A stretch of DNA of 64,000 bases from CADEGL01 sp050180485. GTDB lineage: Bacteria > Pseudomonadota > Alphaproteobacteria > CADEGL01. The stretch's first letter is position 1. Each line of letters starts with the position of its first letter. Shown in pieces: positions 47,732 through 56,311 of the stretch. The stretch spans positions 1 to 64,000 of the forward strand of contig JBFXED010000013.1 of assembly GCA_050180485.1 (NCBI GenBank), in the 5' to 3' direction. Position numbers and translations under genes: made by a program. The notes beneath the pieces were generated by a model, which was not told where the DNA came from, did no database searches, and saw nothing but the letters and a program-made list of their open reading frames with translations.

Positions 47732-49615
47732 TTGCGAAAGACGGCGCGGCTCAATCTGGTCCTGTCGGCGGCCTTTCTGTGGGCGGCGCTCGCTTGCGTT
47801 GCGTCCGCATCCGCGCGCGCCGAAATGCCCAGCCTGCCGGCGGCGGCCAACACCATGTCTTCGACCGAGGTGAAGGCGCCGCCCAACGTCGCGGCCCAGC
47901 CGGCCAAGACGGGCTGGTACCGCATCGCCAATTTCGAAGGCCCCATCGGCGCCGAGGCGGGCAGCGACTGCATCGGCGATCCGCGCTCGGCGCGCTGCGC
48001 GCTCGACACCTATGTCGCGTGCCTGGCGCGCGGCGTCTACGACCTGTGCAACATGTCGCGCACGCCCGCACCCGAGGCAGAGATCACCCGGCCGCGCACG
48101 GTCGACTATCTGATCCGCCGCCTGGGCCCGTTCTCGCAAGGCGACCTGCCCACGAACCTGAACGTCAAATGGTCGTCGGGCACGCCGGACGAGCAGCTCG
48201 CGGTGATCGACCTGTACGAATGCGACTACGCCGACGCGAAATGGGCCTGCAAGACGATCAGTGCCAAGGAAGGGCGCTACGTCTATCTGCTGCGCACGGG
48301 CACCACATGGTCGGTCGCCGGCGTGAAGGAGCCGGGCGAGGAACAGCGGCAAGCGGAAGCCGCGGCGGCGGCGGCGAAAGCGGCGCAGCAGGCCGCGGGC
48401 AGCGCCGGCGTGCCCTTGCCCGCGCGGCCTTCGCCGTCACAGGCGCTCGGCGGCGTCGCGGGCGCGATCGCGGCACCCCCCTTGCCCATGCCGACCAGCC
48501 TGCCCGTGCGGCCCGAGCCCAAGTGGAAGCGCATCACCAATTTCGGCGCGGACACCCAAACCGACTGCATCGGCAATCCGAAGACGCCGACCTGCGCGGT
48601 CGAGACCTTCGTCGCGTGCCTGGCCTATCGCGACGGCGATCTGTGCGCGATCGCCGAGAACTATCCGGACATGCGGATCGAGTTCGACGCGCCCGAGCGG
48701 CGCCGCGTGATGGATTACAACATCCGCAGCGTGGGCGCGTTCAAGAAGACGTCCATCCCCAAGGGCATGGACGTGGATTGGACGCCCGCGGCCGGCGACC
48801 AGCTGGCCATCGTCGACATGCGCGAATGCCAGTATGTCGATTCGAATTGGGCCTGCCGCCCCTTCACCGGCCCGCAAGGCCATTACTTTTTCCTGAAGCC
48901 GGTGGCCGGGCGTTGGTACGTGAAGGATTCCTTCGAGCCCACGCCGCCCGACCTGGCGGCGGCCCAACCCGCCGCGAAGTCGGGCGCGGCAGCGCCCCTG
49001 CAACCAGGCGCGACGGCACCCGCGCAGCAACAGGCGGCCGTTCAACCGCCCGCGGCGGCGAAGCCTGCGGCCGGGGCGCCCGTTCCGCTGTCGCCCGCGC
49101 CGTCGGCGCAACCCGCGGCGCCCGTGCAACCGGCGGTCGCTCCGCCGCCCTCCGTCGCGGATCTGGCCGGCTTGCCCGCGCGGCCCGACGCGTCATGGCG
49201 GCGGGTGACGAACACGGGCCTCGGCACCGACAGCAAATGCATCGGCGTACCGCGCTCGCCGGACTGCGTGATGGACACCTATGTAGCCTGTCTCGCGCGG
49301 CGCGACGGCGGCCTGTGCGCGCTGGCCGAAAACTATCCGCGCACCATGGCGCCGGCCGCGCCGCAAGCCGAACGGCGCCTGATCGATTACAAGCTGCGCG
49401 AGCTGCGCCACTTCCAAGCGACGGAGCTGCCGCCGGCGGTGCAGGCGAAATGGACGCCCGCCAGCAACGACCTCCTGGCCGTGCTGGACGCGCGCGAGTG
49501 CGACGAGAAGGCCGGAAAATGGGACTGCCGTGCCCTCACCGGCGCGAACGGCCGTCTGTTCTTCCTGCGCTCCTTCGACGGCCGCTGGTACGTGAAGGAT
49601 TCGTACGAGCCGTAG
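47732..49615 (+). CDS. Secreted protein with three copies of a four-cysteine domain
   Basis: A 627-residue protein with a TTG start. A signal peptide runs RKTARLNLVLSAAFLWAALA...ASARA. Three related domains follow at about residues 65-195, 260-400 and 485-627, each with the pattern W-x-R-I/V-T-N...C-I-G-x-P...C-x-x-x-T-Y/F-V-A-C-L-A-R...L-C and ending W-Y-V-K-D-S-Y/F-E-P (copies 2 and 3) or a variant (copy 1). Between them are Ala/Pro/Gln-rich linkers. AGGAG lies 8 bases before the TTG, which is preferred over a GTG three codons earlier. The domain is not recognised. It is likely periplasmic or surface exposed. Confidence 0.78.
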   Translation: MRKTARLNLVLSAAFLWAALACVASASARAEMPSLPAAANTMSSTEVKAPPNVAAQPAKTGWYRIANFEGPIGAEAGSDCIGDPRSARCALDTYVACLARGVYDLCNMSRTPAPEAEITRPRTVDYLIRRLGPFSQGDLPTNLNVKWSSGTPDEQLAVIDLYECDYADAKWACKTISAKEGRYVYLLRTGTTWSVAGVKEPGEEQRQAEAAAAAAKAAQQAAGSAGVPLPARPSPSQALGGVAGAIAAPPLPMPTSLPVRPEPKWKRITNFGADTQTDCIGNPKTPTCAVETFVACLAYRDGDLCAIAENYPDMRIEFDAPERRRVMDYNIRSVGAFKKTSIPKGMDVDWTPAAGDQLAIVDMRECQYVDSNWACRPFTGPQGHYFFLKPVAGRWYVKDSFEPTPPDLAAAQPAAKSGAAAPLQPGATAPAQQQAAVQPPAAAKPAAGAPVPLSPAPSAQPAAPVQPAVAPPPSVADLAGLPARPDASWRRVTNTGLGTDSKCIGVPRSPDCVMDTYVACLARRDGGLCALAENYPRTMAPAAPQAERRLIDYKLRELRHFQATELPPAVQAKWTPASNDLLAVLDARECDEKAGKWDCRALTGANGRLFFLRSFDGRWYVKDSYEP

Positions 49616-49644
49616 CGGCCCGCGCGCGGCCCGTAACAGCCGCC

Positions 49645-50430
49645 CTACTCCTGAATCCGCGCGATCAAGTCTTTGCCGAAGCAAGCGTTGGCACCGTCGC
49701 GCGCCTCGACGACATAAATTCCGGTTCCTGGCCGGGCAGTCGGCACGGCAATCTTGAAACTGCGCGTAACGGACGCGGCCGAACCATCGCCGCTGCGCGT
49801 CTCGATCACCTGCACTTTCTTACCGTTCACGCGCACCTTCGGCGCGGCGTTGAAGTTGCCAACCACGCCCACGACGTCGAATTTTTTGCCGACTTGCCCG
49901 GCCTGTTCGGTCGCACCCATCTCGATCGCGGGCGATGCATTCCCGCCCGCCGGCGATTTGGGCGGCTTGGCCGACCGCCGCGTTTCCAGGGCCGTACACG
50001 CATTGGCTCTTTCTTCCACCGCCGTGCGCCAGGCCTGGCAATCGGGCGATGCCTTGCTGAGCCTGCGCAGGCTTCCGCCGCACTTCCGCGCCGCCGCCAT
50101 TCGGCGTTCGAATTCATCCGGCCTGTCCGGCGCCACTTTCCGCGACACCGCCATGACCCTTTCGTCGGCCTCGGCCAGGCGCTTGAGAGCCTCGCCATCG
50201 TCATCCGAACCGATTTGGCAGAAGTTGCAGCTCATTTGCGGCATGCTGGCCATTCCCTGCATCGTGGGAACGGCCGAGGGCAACGCCTGGATGCCCGGCA
50301 CGATGACCGGCGGCGGCGCCATCGGAGGGGGTGCGGGCGGCGGCGGCGGTGGCGGCGGCGGAATGAACGCGAAGATCGGCGCAGCAAACGCGATAACCGC
50401 CGCGACGGCGAGCAACAACCGTAGGATCAT
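49645..50430 (-). CDS. Caspase-less paralogue of the neighbouring orthocaspase
   Basis: A 261-residue secreted protein: signal segment (MILRLLLAVAAVIAFAAPIFA), proline-rich stretch (about 22-50), a Cys-rich region, and a C-terminal Ig-like module. It matches residues about 30-255 of the orthocaspase gene at 50989-52491: K-R-L-A-E-A-D, K-V-A-P-D-x-P-x-D-F-E-R, V-R-V-N-G, I-E-T-R-S-G-D and C-F-G-K-D-L are shared. The caspase domain is missing. It may bind the same partner and modulate the caspase. This is inferred from homology. Confidence 0.78.
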   Translation of the reverse strand: MILRLLLAVAAVIAFAAPIFAFIPPPPPPPPPAPPPMAPPPVIVPGIQALPSAVPTMQGMASMPQMSCNFCQIGSDDDGEALKRLAEADERVMAVSRKVAPDRPDEFERRMAAARKCGGSLRRLSKASPDCQAWRTAVEERANACTALETRRSAKPPKSPAGGNASPAIEMGATEQAGQVGKKFDVVGVVGNFNAAPKVRVNGKKVQVIETRSGDGSAASVTRSFKIAVPTARPGTGIYVVEARDGANACFGKDLIARIQE

Positions 50431-50548
50431 TCGAATTCCCCCGAACTTCGAATTCGCGGGGGAGTCTAAACCCGAGGGGAATGGCGCACAACGACACCCC
50501 CGCCGCCGAGGATTGCCCGGCAGCGGGCGTCGCTAACGCCAGATGCGA

Positions 50549-50821
50549 CTAACGGACGACGTCGCCCCGCTTCAAGGGCGCGTTCGGCGACGGATTGCTG
50601 CCCGAGTTGCCGGGAACGCCATCGCCTCCGCCGTTGCCGAAACCATTGTTGCCCCGCCTGCCCCGCGCGCCCGACGTCACCGCCGCATAGCTGCGCTCGG
50701 ACGTCGAGAGCATGAGGGTGACGACCGGCGGCGTCACCACGGCGAACTTGCCGCAGTTGAGCAGGAAGCGGCGGCGCGCCAGGACAGCGCGGTCGTTGGG
50801 CGGATTCTTGGCTGGGTTCAT
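50549..50821 (-). CDS. Small exported protein, Tat-like signal, Gly/Asn-rich tail
   Basis: A 90-residue protein with A-R-R-R-F-L-L-N-C-G-K near residues 15-25, followed by a hydrophobic stretch (FAVVTPPVVTLMLSTSERSYA); the R-R-x-F-L-L-N pattern resembles a twin-arginine signal. The mature part is Gly/Asn-rich (GARGRRGNNGFGNGGGDG), possibly disordered. No family is known. It lies between the two caspase-type genes on the same strand, so it may belong to the same unit. Confidence 0.55.
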   Translation of the reverse strand: MNPAKNPPNDRAVLARRRFLLNCGKFAVVTPPVVTLMLSTSERSYAAVTSGARGRRGNNGFGNGGGDGVPGNSGSNPSPNAPLKRGDVVR

Positions 50822-50988
50822 GACATCACCTTGCCGAATAGGGAACGCGGCGATTCAACACGAACACCGCGCCCTTGGCCGATGACAAAGCCGTGATTTC
50901 GGTGCGCGACGGGAATGGTCGCAGGCGCGCCCAGCCGTGACAGGACAGGGATTTATGAGACCCGTCCGCTAGTTGCGGAGCGCGCCCG

Positions 50989-52491
50989 CTAACGCAATGC
51001 GAAGGTGAAGTCGCCGGCGCCCTCGTCGCCGGCCATGGCGATCGTGCCGTATTCCGGCTTCTGCTCGGCGTTGTTGGCAACCGCGCGGACGAAACCGTTA
51101 TAGAGCTCGAACGAGGTCAGGTAGGGCGCGTTGTTCTCACGCAGCGCCTTGAGGAAATAGAAGGCGAAGACGGAATGGCCGCCCGAGCCGGCGTCGGCCA
51201 CGGGCTCGGTGCCGCCCGAAGTGATCACCTTGCGCGAGAACTTGCCGTCGATCTCGGCGAAGAAGCGGTCCTTGGACGCGGGCGGCTGGCCGAGCGCGCC
51301 GCGCGTGAGCGAGCCCGAGAAGCAGGAATCGGCGATCACCAGAACGTGCCGCGCGCTCATGCCGCGCAGGTAGCGGCGCAGTTCGCCGTTCGAGATCCAG
51401 GTGAAGTCGTCCTTGGGGCGTGCGTCGATCGGCTGCCAGAAGCCCTCGTTGGTGGCCTTCTCGACCTGGCCGTGGCCGGCATAATAAATGAGCAGCCGAT
51501 CGTCGGGGCCGAGCGCCTCGCGCAGCTTCGACAGCATGGAGAGGATGGCCTCGCGGCTCGGATTGACCATCAGCGTGACGTTGGCGTCCTCGAAGCGGTA
51601 GCGCGTCTTCAAGAGCTTGGCGACCTCGGTCGCATCGGCCACGGCGGTCTTGAGCGGCGGCAGCCCCTTGTAATCGTTGTTGCCGATGATCAGCGCGTAG
51701 TTTTTGCCCTTGGTCGCCGGCCCGTCCTCGGCCAGCACGCGCACCACCAGATCCTTGCCGAAACAGTTTCCGGCGCCGTCGCACGCCTCGATGACATAGA
51801 TGTTGGTGCCGGCCTGGCCGGTCGGCACGCTGATCTTGAAGCTGCGGCTGACCGGACCCGCCGAGGTGTCGCCGCTGCGCGTCTCGATCAGTTCCACCGG
51901 CTCGCCATTCACGCGCACCTGGGGCACGTCTTTAAGCGTACCGACGACGCCGACCAGATCGAGCTGTTGTCCCAGCGAGGCCACCTGTTCGGTCGCGCCG
52001 ACCTTGATGACGGGCAAGGCACTTCCCGCCGCATCGCCCGGCGGCGCAGGCGCGACGGCGGCCGCTTCGGTCTTGCGCGCTTCCAGCACGGCGCAGGCCT
52101 TGGCGCGCTGTTCCACCGCCGCGCGCCACGTCTCGCAGTCCGTCGCGGCCTCGCCGCGCTCGCGCGGTGCCCCGCCGCATTTGCGCGAGGCGGCCACGCT
52201 GCGTTCGAAATCGTTGGGCTCGTCCGGCGCCACCTTCTTCGACGCCTCGATCACCTTCTGGTCCGCCTCGGCCAGCCGCTTGCAGGCGAAGGCGTCGTCT
52301 TCGTTCTTATTGTCCCGGCAGAAGGAATAGATCATCAGCAGTTGGAGCGGACTGCCGGACGCCATCGGCACGGTCTTGGGCAGCACCTGCACGCCCGGCA
52401 CATAATTGCGCACCTGCGCGGACGCGGGCGCATCCGCCGCGACCAGCGCGGCGAAGACGAACATCAGAATGAGGCACGGCCGCGCGAGCAT
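50989..52491 (-). CDS. Secreted orthocaspase (peptidase C14, caspase family)
   Basis: A 500-residue protein. Signal peptide (MLARPCLILMFVFAALVAADAPASA), a cysteine-containing N-terminal module (about 30-150), an Ig-like module (about 160-252), then the caspase domain from K-G-K-N-Y-A-L-I-I-G-N-N-D-Y (261-274). The dyad is present: His340 in Y-Y-A-G-H-G and Cys390 in I-A-D-S-C-F-S-G. Bacterial orthocaspases usually cut after Arg or Lys. The mature enzyme is probably periplasmic. It has a caspase-less paralogue, a Tat-like gene and a triple-domain secreted protein as neighbours, in the middle of a broken phage gene set. Confidence 0.92.
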   Translation of the reverse strand: MLARPCLILMFVFAALVAADAPASAQVRNYVPGVQVLPKTVPMASGSPLQLLMIYSFCRDNKNEDDAFACKRLAEADQKVIEASKKVAPDEPNDFERSVAASRKCGGAPRERGEAATDCETWRAAVEQRAKACAVLEARKTEAAAVAPAPPGDAAGSALPVIKVGATEQVASLGQQLDLVGVVGTLKDVPQVRVNGEPVELIETRSGDTSAGPVSRSFKISVPTGQAGTNIYVIEACDGAGNCFGKDLVVRVLAEDGPATKGKNYALIIGNNDYKGLPPLKTAVADATEVAKLLKTRYRFEDANVTLMVNPSREAILSMLSKLREALGPDDRLLIYYAGHGQVEKATNEGFWQPIDARPKDDFTWISNGELRRYLRGMSARHVLVIADSCFSGSLTRGALGQPPASKDRFFAEIDGKFSRKVITSGGTEPVADAGSGGHSVFAFYFLKALRENNAPYLTSFELYNGFVRAVANNAEQKPEYGTIAMAGDEGAGDFTFALR

Positions 52492-52639
52492 TCCCCGAAA
52501 CTCCTTCGCAGCGTTGGGGAAAGCCTAGTCCCAGGGCCCAAAAGGTGCAATGGCAGCACTAAAATCTTGACGGGCTCGGTCCCAGAAAGTGAGCTTCGGA
52601 AGCTTTGTCACTCATTCATTATGACGAAAGAGGCTTTAG

Positions 52640-52774
52640 ATGACCGACATACCCTCCGAAAAGGCCGAGCCGCCAAAATCGCCCTCCCCTCCCGAGAAAG
52701 GCCCGGCAGAACAGGTTTGGAACGAATTCGAAAGACGTCTCGGCCGCAACAATCGGGATAAAGAACCCAGGTGA
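52640..52774 (+). CDS. Small hypothetical protein, 44 residues
   Basis: An in-frame ATG at 52640 gives MTDIPSEKAEPPKSPSPPEK followed by GPAEQVWNEFERRLGRNNRDKEPR in a separate helical part. It is proline-rich, then highly charged. AAAGAGG lies about 8 bases upstream. The composition and codon use look coding, but the length makes this uncertain; it is loosely similar to DUF1674-style small proteins only in general shape. It is isolated between the caspase gene and a repeat-rich gap. Confidence 0.4.
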   Translation: MTDIPSEKAEPPKSPSPPEKGPAEQVWNEFERRLGRNNRDKEPR

Positions 52775-52907
52775 TTACGTGGGCGGGAGCGCGAAGGCTC
52801 CCGCCCGCGGACGGACATTCGGGCGCGTCCCGGGGGAGGCAAAGGCGCGCCCTGCCCTGCGGGCATGGCCACGCGGGAAACGTCCGTCCGCTGTTCGGAA
52901 AAAAGTG

Positions 52908-52960
52908 CCTCACCCTGAGTGCCCTCATCTCGAGCCTGTCGAGGGACGAAGGGCGAGGCT
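52908..52960. repeat. REP-like palindromic element, degenerate copy
   Basis: A CTCACCCTGAG-type arm is followed by a central region and a complementary GAAGGGCGAGG-type arm. It belongs to the same family as the elements at 52981-53009 and 60412-60487 (CCTCACCCT ... AGGGTGAGG with a TTCGACGGGCTC-like loop). Such elements are common intergenic repeats in GC-rich alphaproteobacteria. Confidence 0.7.
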
Positions 52961-52980
52961 CAATCGCAGGCGATAATAGG

Positions 52981-53009
52981 ACTCACCCTTCGACGGGCTC
53001 AGGGTGAGG
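52981..53009. repeat. REP-like palindrome following the portal gene
   Basis: An 8-bp CTCACCCT / AGGGTGAG stem (52982-52989 with 53001-53008) with a loop carrying TCGACGGGCTC. It is followed on the plus strand by a T-rich stretch, so it may also work as a terminator. It lies 9 bp from the portal stop codon. Confidence 0.75.
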
Positions 53010-53017
53010 TTTATTTT

Positions 53018-54643
53018 TTAGGACGCCGCGCGGCCGCCGAGTGTGGCCAGCGCCGGCAGCGCCTTGCCGGCGCCCTCGGCCATCATCATCAGATCGCTTT
53101 TCATCGCGGCCTGGCGCGCCTCGACCGCGCGGCTTCGGCGGGCCTCCGCCACCTGGTTGCGGTCCTTGAGAATCTTGGGCGGCGCGCCGTTGGCTTCGGC
53201 GAGCACGCGCAGCGCCTCGTCGTGATCGAGATTGTCCAGAACTTCGGGCGCGGCTTGCGCCAGCCGCAAGGCGGGCTCGTAGGTGCGCAGCACGGCCTGG
53301 GCCTGCCCCGCCTTCTGCGCGCGGGCGAGCGGGGAGACATATTCCACCTTGAGGCGCGCGCCGGTCAGCTGCGGCGGCGCGGGCGGCAACGCGCCCTGAC
53401 GCGCCAGAAGCGCGAAGCCGCGCGCGATCATCGGCCCCAGGAACTCGGCCTGCAGCCGGCCGAGCACCGGCCCCATCACGCGCATCATCTCGCCCGCGAT
53501 CTCGTACACCTGCGCCGCCGTCATGCGCGGATCGCGCATCACCTGCAGCACGTCGGCGTGGAACGCCGCGCGCACCGCCTGGCGGCGCTGCTCCATCATC
53601 TCGAAACCGATGTCGAGCCGCGCGGGCACCGAGAGCGGCTGGATGAAGGGACCGCGCCCGTCCATGCGGCCGAAATTGAGCCCGCCCGGCACCGTGCGTA
53701 CGGGCAGCACCACGCCGTCGTCGGCGACCAGGAGCGGCGGATCGACCGCCTTCTGCGCCGCCTTGATGACGGTCTTCGACATGGCATGCAGCATCTTCTG
53801 GTCGGCGAGCGCGTTCCAGCCCGGCCCGCGCCCATAGGTTTCGCCCGCATCCTTGGACCAGCGCGCGACCAGATACGGCATCTCGTGGAAGCCGCCCTCG
53901 GCCACGACCGCCCGGTCGGCCAGCGAGACATAGCAAGAGGCGAACGCCATGTGCGCGCCGTCGCGCCGCGCGCCGTCACGCTCCGTGCGCGGGAACACCG
54001 CGTGCAGGAACTCGAAGCGCTCCTCCGCGCGGCCCGCCGCCAGCGCGCGTGCGACCTTCTCGCCCGCTTCCGCGCCCCATTCCTGGCGCGCCTGGCGCGC
54101 GGTCAGCGCGAAGCGGCGGAACACCGTGTCCACCCGGCCGGCGGCGTCCTCGGCGATGGCCAGCTCGCCCAGCGCGCGCGCCGAGAACACCAGCCCCTTG
54201 CCGGGCGCGTCGCCCAGGAACATGCCCGCCGTGCCGAAGGCGCCGAGATCGAGATAGAACTCGTGGCAGGCTTGCGCGTGTCCGGCCGAAGGCGCCGCGA
54301 AGGCGTCGTAGAGAAGATCTTCCGCCGCGGCCAGCCAGCGCCGCGCGAAATCGTCCTCGCCGAGCGAAGCGTCCTCGAGCCGCAGCGCGAACCAGCGCAT
54401 GGACGGGTTGGTGACCAGCCCGTGCAGCGAGGCGGCCAACGTGTCGGCCGCCTGCATCGACGTGCCGTCATAGAGAAGCGCGTCGCGCCGCGCGCCGCCC
54501 GCGCCGGAGACCATGGCGCGCGCCCCCAGCACGTCGCGCCGGCCCAACAGATGGTCGGCGATGTCCTGCCAGGTGGATTCGAACGAAACCCGCTCCGCGG
54601 CGAGCTGCTCCCAGCGGCGGATGAGGGTGGCGGAATCGGTCAT
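53018..54643 (-). CDS. Podovirus portal (head-tail connector) protein
   Basis: A 541-residue protein. It starts MTDSATLIRRWEQLAAERVS and has the head-tail connector pattern L-L-G-R-R-D, L-Y-D-G-T-S-M-Q-A-A-D-T-L-A-A-S-L-H-G-L-V-T-N-P, and Y-G-R-G-P-G-W-N-A-L-A-D-x-K-M-L-x-A-M. The C-terminal part is helical with L-L-A-R-Q-G-A-L-P-P-A-P-P. It would form the portal through which the terminase packages DNA. It is intact and host-like in composition. On its downstream side the next phage gene (Bbp19-like) is more than 5 kb away; upstream, a host-type secreted gene and the beta-helix genes intervene. Confidence 0.88.
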   Translation of the reverse strand: MTDSATLIRRWEQLAAERVSFESTWQDIADHLLGRRDVLGARAMVSGAGGARRDALLYDGTSMQAADTLAASLHGLVTNPSMRWFALRLEDASLGEDDFARRWLAAAEDLLYDAFAAPSAGHAQACHEFYLDLGAFGTAGMFLGDAPGKGLVFSARALGELAIAEDAAGRVDTVFRRFALTARQARQEWGAEAGEKVARALAAGRAEERFEFLHAVFPRTERDGARRDGAHMAFASCYVSLADRAVVAEGGFHEMPYLVARWSKDAGETYGRGPGWNALADQKMLHAMSKTVIKAAQKAVDPPLLVADDGVVLPVRTVPGGLNFGRMDGRGPFIQPLSVPARLDIGFEMMEQRRQAVRAAFHADVLQVMRDPRMTAAQVYEIAGEMMRVMGPVLGRLQAEFLGPMIARGFALLARQGALPPAPPQLTGARLKVEYVSPLARAQKAGQAQAVLRTYEPALRLAQAAPEVLDNLDHDEALRVLAEANGAPPKILKDRNQVAEARRSRAVEARQAAMKSDLMMMAEGAGKALPALATLGGRAAS

Positions 54644-54750
54644 GCGGGAAGCCTCTTGTGGAAATGGGAACGCGCGGCGTCACGCTTCCGGCGGCGGCGG
54701 CGCGGCGGTAGACTTCTGCGTCGGGGAAACCACCACCGAAGGAGAACGCG

Positions 54751-55137
54751 ATGAAACGGTTGACCGTCCTAGCCGCCTCGGTTGCGCTGGCGTTGCCCGC
54801 GGCCGCGATGGCCCAGACGACGACGCCCGCGCCGGGCACCGTCGTGCCGCAGACCGCGCCCATGAACACCAACATCCCGCCCCCGGGCGCCAAGCCCAGC
54901 GGCACCATGCCGGCCACGCCGGCCCAGCCGGGCGCGCCCGGCGCCGGCGCCACGCCCGCCACCCCCGCCCAGCCGGGCGGCGGCCAGAAGATGGGGGCCG
55001 ATCAAGGCACGAAAATGGGGCAGCAGGGCGACAAGGACATGAAGCAGAAGAAAGTGCATAAGAAGGTCAAGAAGCACACGCCGCCCGCGGCCGACGGTAC
55101 TCTGAAACCCAATCCGCCGCCCAAGGCCACACCCTGA
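54751..55137 (+). CDS. Secreted Pro/Ala-rich low-complexity protein
   Basis: A 128-residue protein with a signal peptide (MKRLTVLAASVALALPAAAMA), a repetitive region with two P-A-T-P-A-Q-P-G units (about 53-75), and a lysine-rich C-terminus (KQKKVHKKVKKH). A strong intrinsic terminator at 55164-55192 follows. It is likely periplasmic or cell-envelope associated; low-complexity content gives no function. It is opposite in direction to the flanking phage genes, as expected for a cargo or pre-existing host gene. Confidence 0.7.
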   Translation: MKRLTVLAASVALALPAAAMAQTTTPAPGTVVPQTAPMNTNIPPPGAKPSGTMPATPAQPGAPGAGATPATPAQPGGGQKMGADQGTKMGQQGDKDMKQKKVHKKVKKHTPPAADGTLKPNPPPKATP

Positions 55138-55163
55138 GCGCGCACCCCGCGTGAACGCGAAAA

Positions 55164-55192
55164 AGCCCCGCCATCGCGCGGGGCTTTTTTTC
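55164..55192 (+). terminator. Intrinsic terminator of the Pro/Ala-rich secreted protein gene
   Basis: An 8-bp stem (55164-55171 with 55178-55185) is followed by a run of T residues to 55192 and preceded by A residues, making it bidirectional in principle. Confidence 0.9.
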
Positions 55193-55206
55193 GGAAGCTG
55201 AAATGA

Positions 55207-55236
55207 AAGCGCCGCATCGATGCCGATGCGGCGCTT
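55207..55236 (-). terminator. Hairpin downstream of the beta-helix gene, possible minus-strand terminator
   Basis: A perfect 12-bp stem (55207-55218 with 55225-55236) and a 6-base loop. On the minus strand it is followed by TCATTTC. It lies about 64 bp after the stop of the beta-helix protein gene. Confidence 0.55.
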
Positions 55237-55299
55237 CCGTGAAACGCGATCGCGGCGCGAGCCGACGACACCACGGCCGGGAAGGTCCAGGCGCGCGGT

Positions 55300-56235
55300 T
55301 TAGAGGAAGCGGTTTCCGGTCTTGCCCGAACTGTCGTCGAGCGGCGGCCGGCCGTCATTGCGCTGGACGATGAAAATATTGTGATCGGCCCCCTGCTGCA
55401 GCTCGATGCCGACGGAAAAAGGACCTTGGCCGTTGCTGATGCCGACGTCGAAGCGATCGAACGTACCTGCGGTGTCGATGCCGCCGCCCGTCGCGCCATA
55501 GGGCTCGATATGGGCGGAAAACCGGTTGCCGCTGCCGGCGCGCGGGTCAATGCGAATGCCGCGCAAGCCGGGCCGCAAAAGCGCTTGAACGGTGAACCAA
55601 TTGGAAATCTTCCCGCCGCCCCCGACATCCGTAAGGTTGATGCCATAGCGCATGACGCCAAGCAGCGGATTGTCGCGGCTTGCCTCGCCTTCGATCTCGA
55701 GCATTTCGATACGGTTGCGCTGGATATTGGGCCCGGACAGCTTGAGCCCATCGGGCATGTTGCCGCCAAAGACGCGGACGCGCGTGATCCACAGCCGGTT
55801 GTCGATGAACATGACCGGACCACCCAGCGCGCCATAGGAGGCGCGCGGATGGATATGGACCGCCGCGCCGTCGCCCCGGTACTCGATCACGCAGCCCAGA
55901 TTGAGGTCGCAGTGGAGCAGCGTATCGAACCGCAGCCCGTCGCCCTTGACGCCCGGGAAGCGCAGGATGACGCCGTCGAACCGCCAATGGGCGTTCTCCA
56001 TCATCGGCACGTCGACGGTCGCCTTGCAGGTGATGGCGTTTCGCTCGAGACCGTTATTGCCATAGGTGCCGCCGATCACCTCGAGGCCCAGGCCGTTGGC
56101 GGCGGCGTAATTGATGGCCTCCTGCAGCCCTTCGCTTTGCGAGCCGGAGACCTCGAGACGGCCGGCCGGGGTCTGCACCTCCCACGGCCCCTCCTGACTG
56201 CGGGCCATGGTCACGCGAGCATATGGCGGCAACAT
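55300..56235 (-). CDS. Beta-helix (tailspike-like) protein, paralogue 1
   Basis: A 311-residue protein. After the short head region, repeated strands around V-P-M-M-E-N-A-H-W-R-F-D-G-V-I-L-R-F-P-G and I-S-N-W-F-T-V-Q-A-L-L-R-P-G-L-R-G-I suggest a right-handed parallel beta-helix as in pectate lyase and tailspike proteins. It aligns over its whole length with the gene at 56312-57229, including the start (A-R-S-x-E/A), which supports the start at 56235. It may bind or cut surface polysaccharide. It ends 64 bp from a terminator-like hairpin. Confidence 0.65.
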   Translation of the reverse strand: MLPPYARVTMARSQEGPWEVQTPAGRLEVSGSQSEGLQEAINYAAANGLGLEVIGGTYGNNGLERNAITCKATVDVPMMENAHWRFDGVILRFPGVKGDGLRFDTLLHCDLNLGCVIEYRGDGAAVHIHPRASYGALGGPVMFIDNRLWITRVRVFGGNMPDGLKLSGPNIQRNRIEMLEIEGEASRDNPLLGVMRYGINLTDVGGGGKISNWFTVQALLRPGLRGIRIDPRAGSGNRFSAHIEPYGATGGGIDTAGTFDRFDVGISNGQGPFSVGIELQQGADHNIFIVQRNDGRPPLDDSSGKTGNRFL

Positions 56236-56311
56236 CGAGCGATCCCCGGTTCCGGACGGCCGGATTTATCACGCCGGACGGGCGGACCCAACGTCTAAGA
56301 ACGGGGCCGCG

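Noticed and set aside
47662..50424. Plus-strand frame of 920 codons overlapping the triple-domain gene in another phase
   Set aside because: Low-complexity Arg-rich translation; the other phase has a signal peptide and three matching domains.
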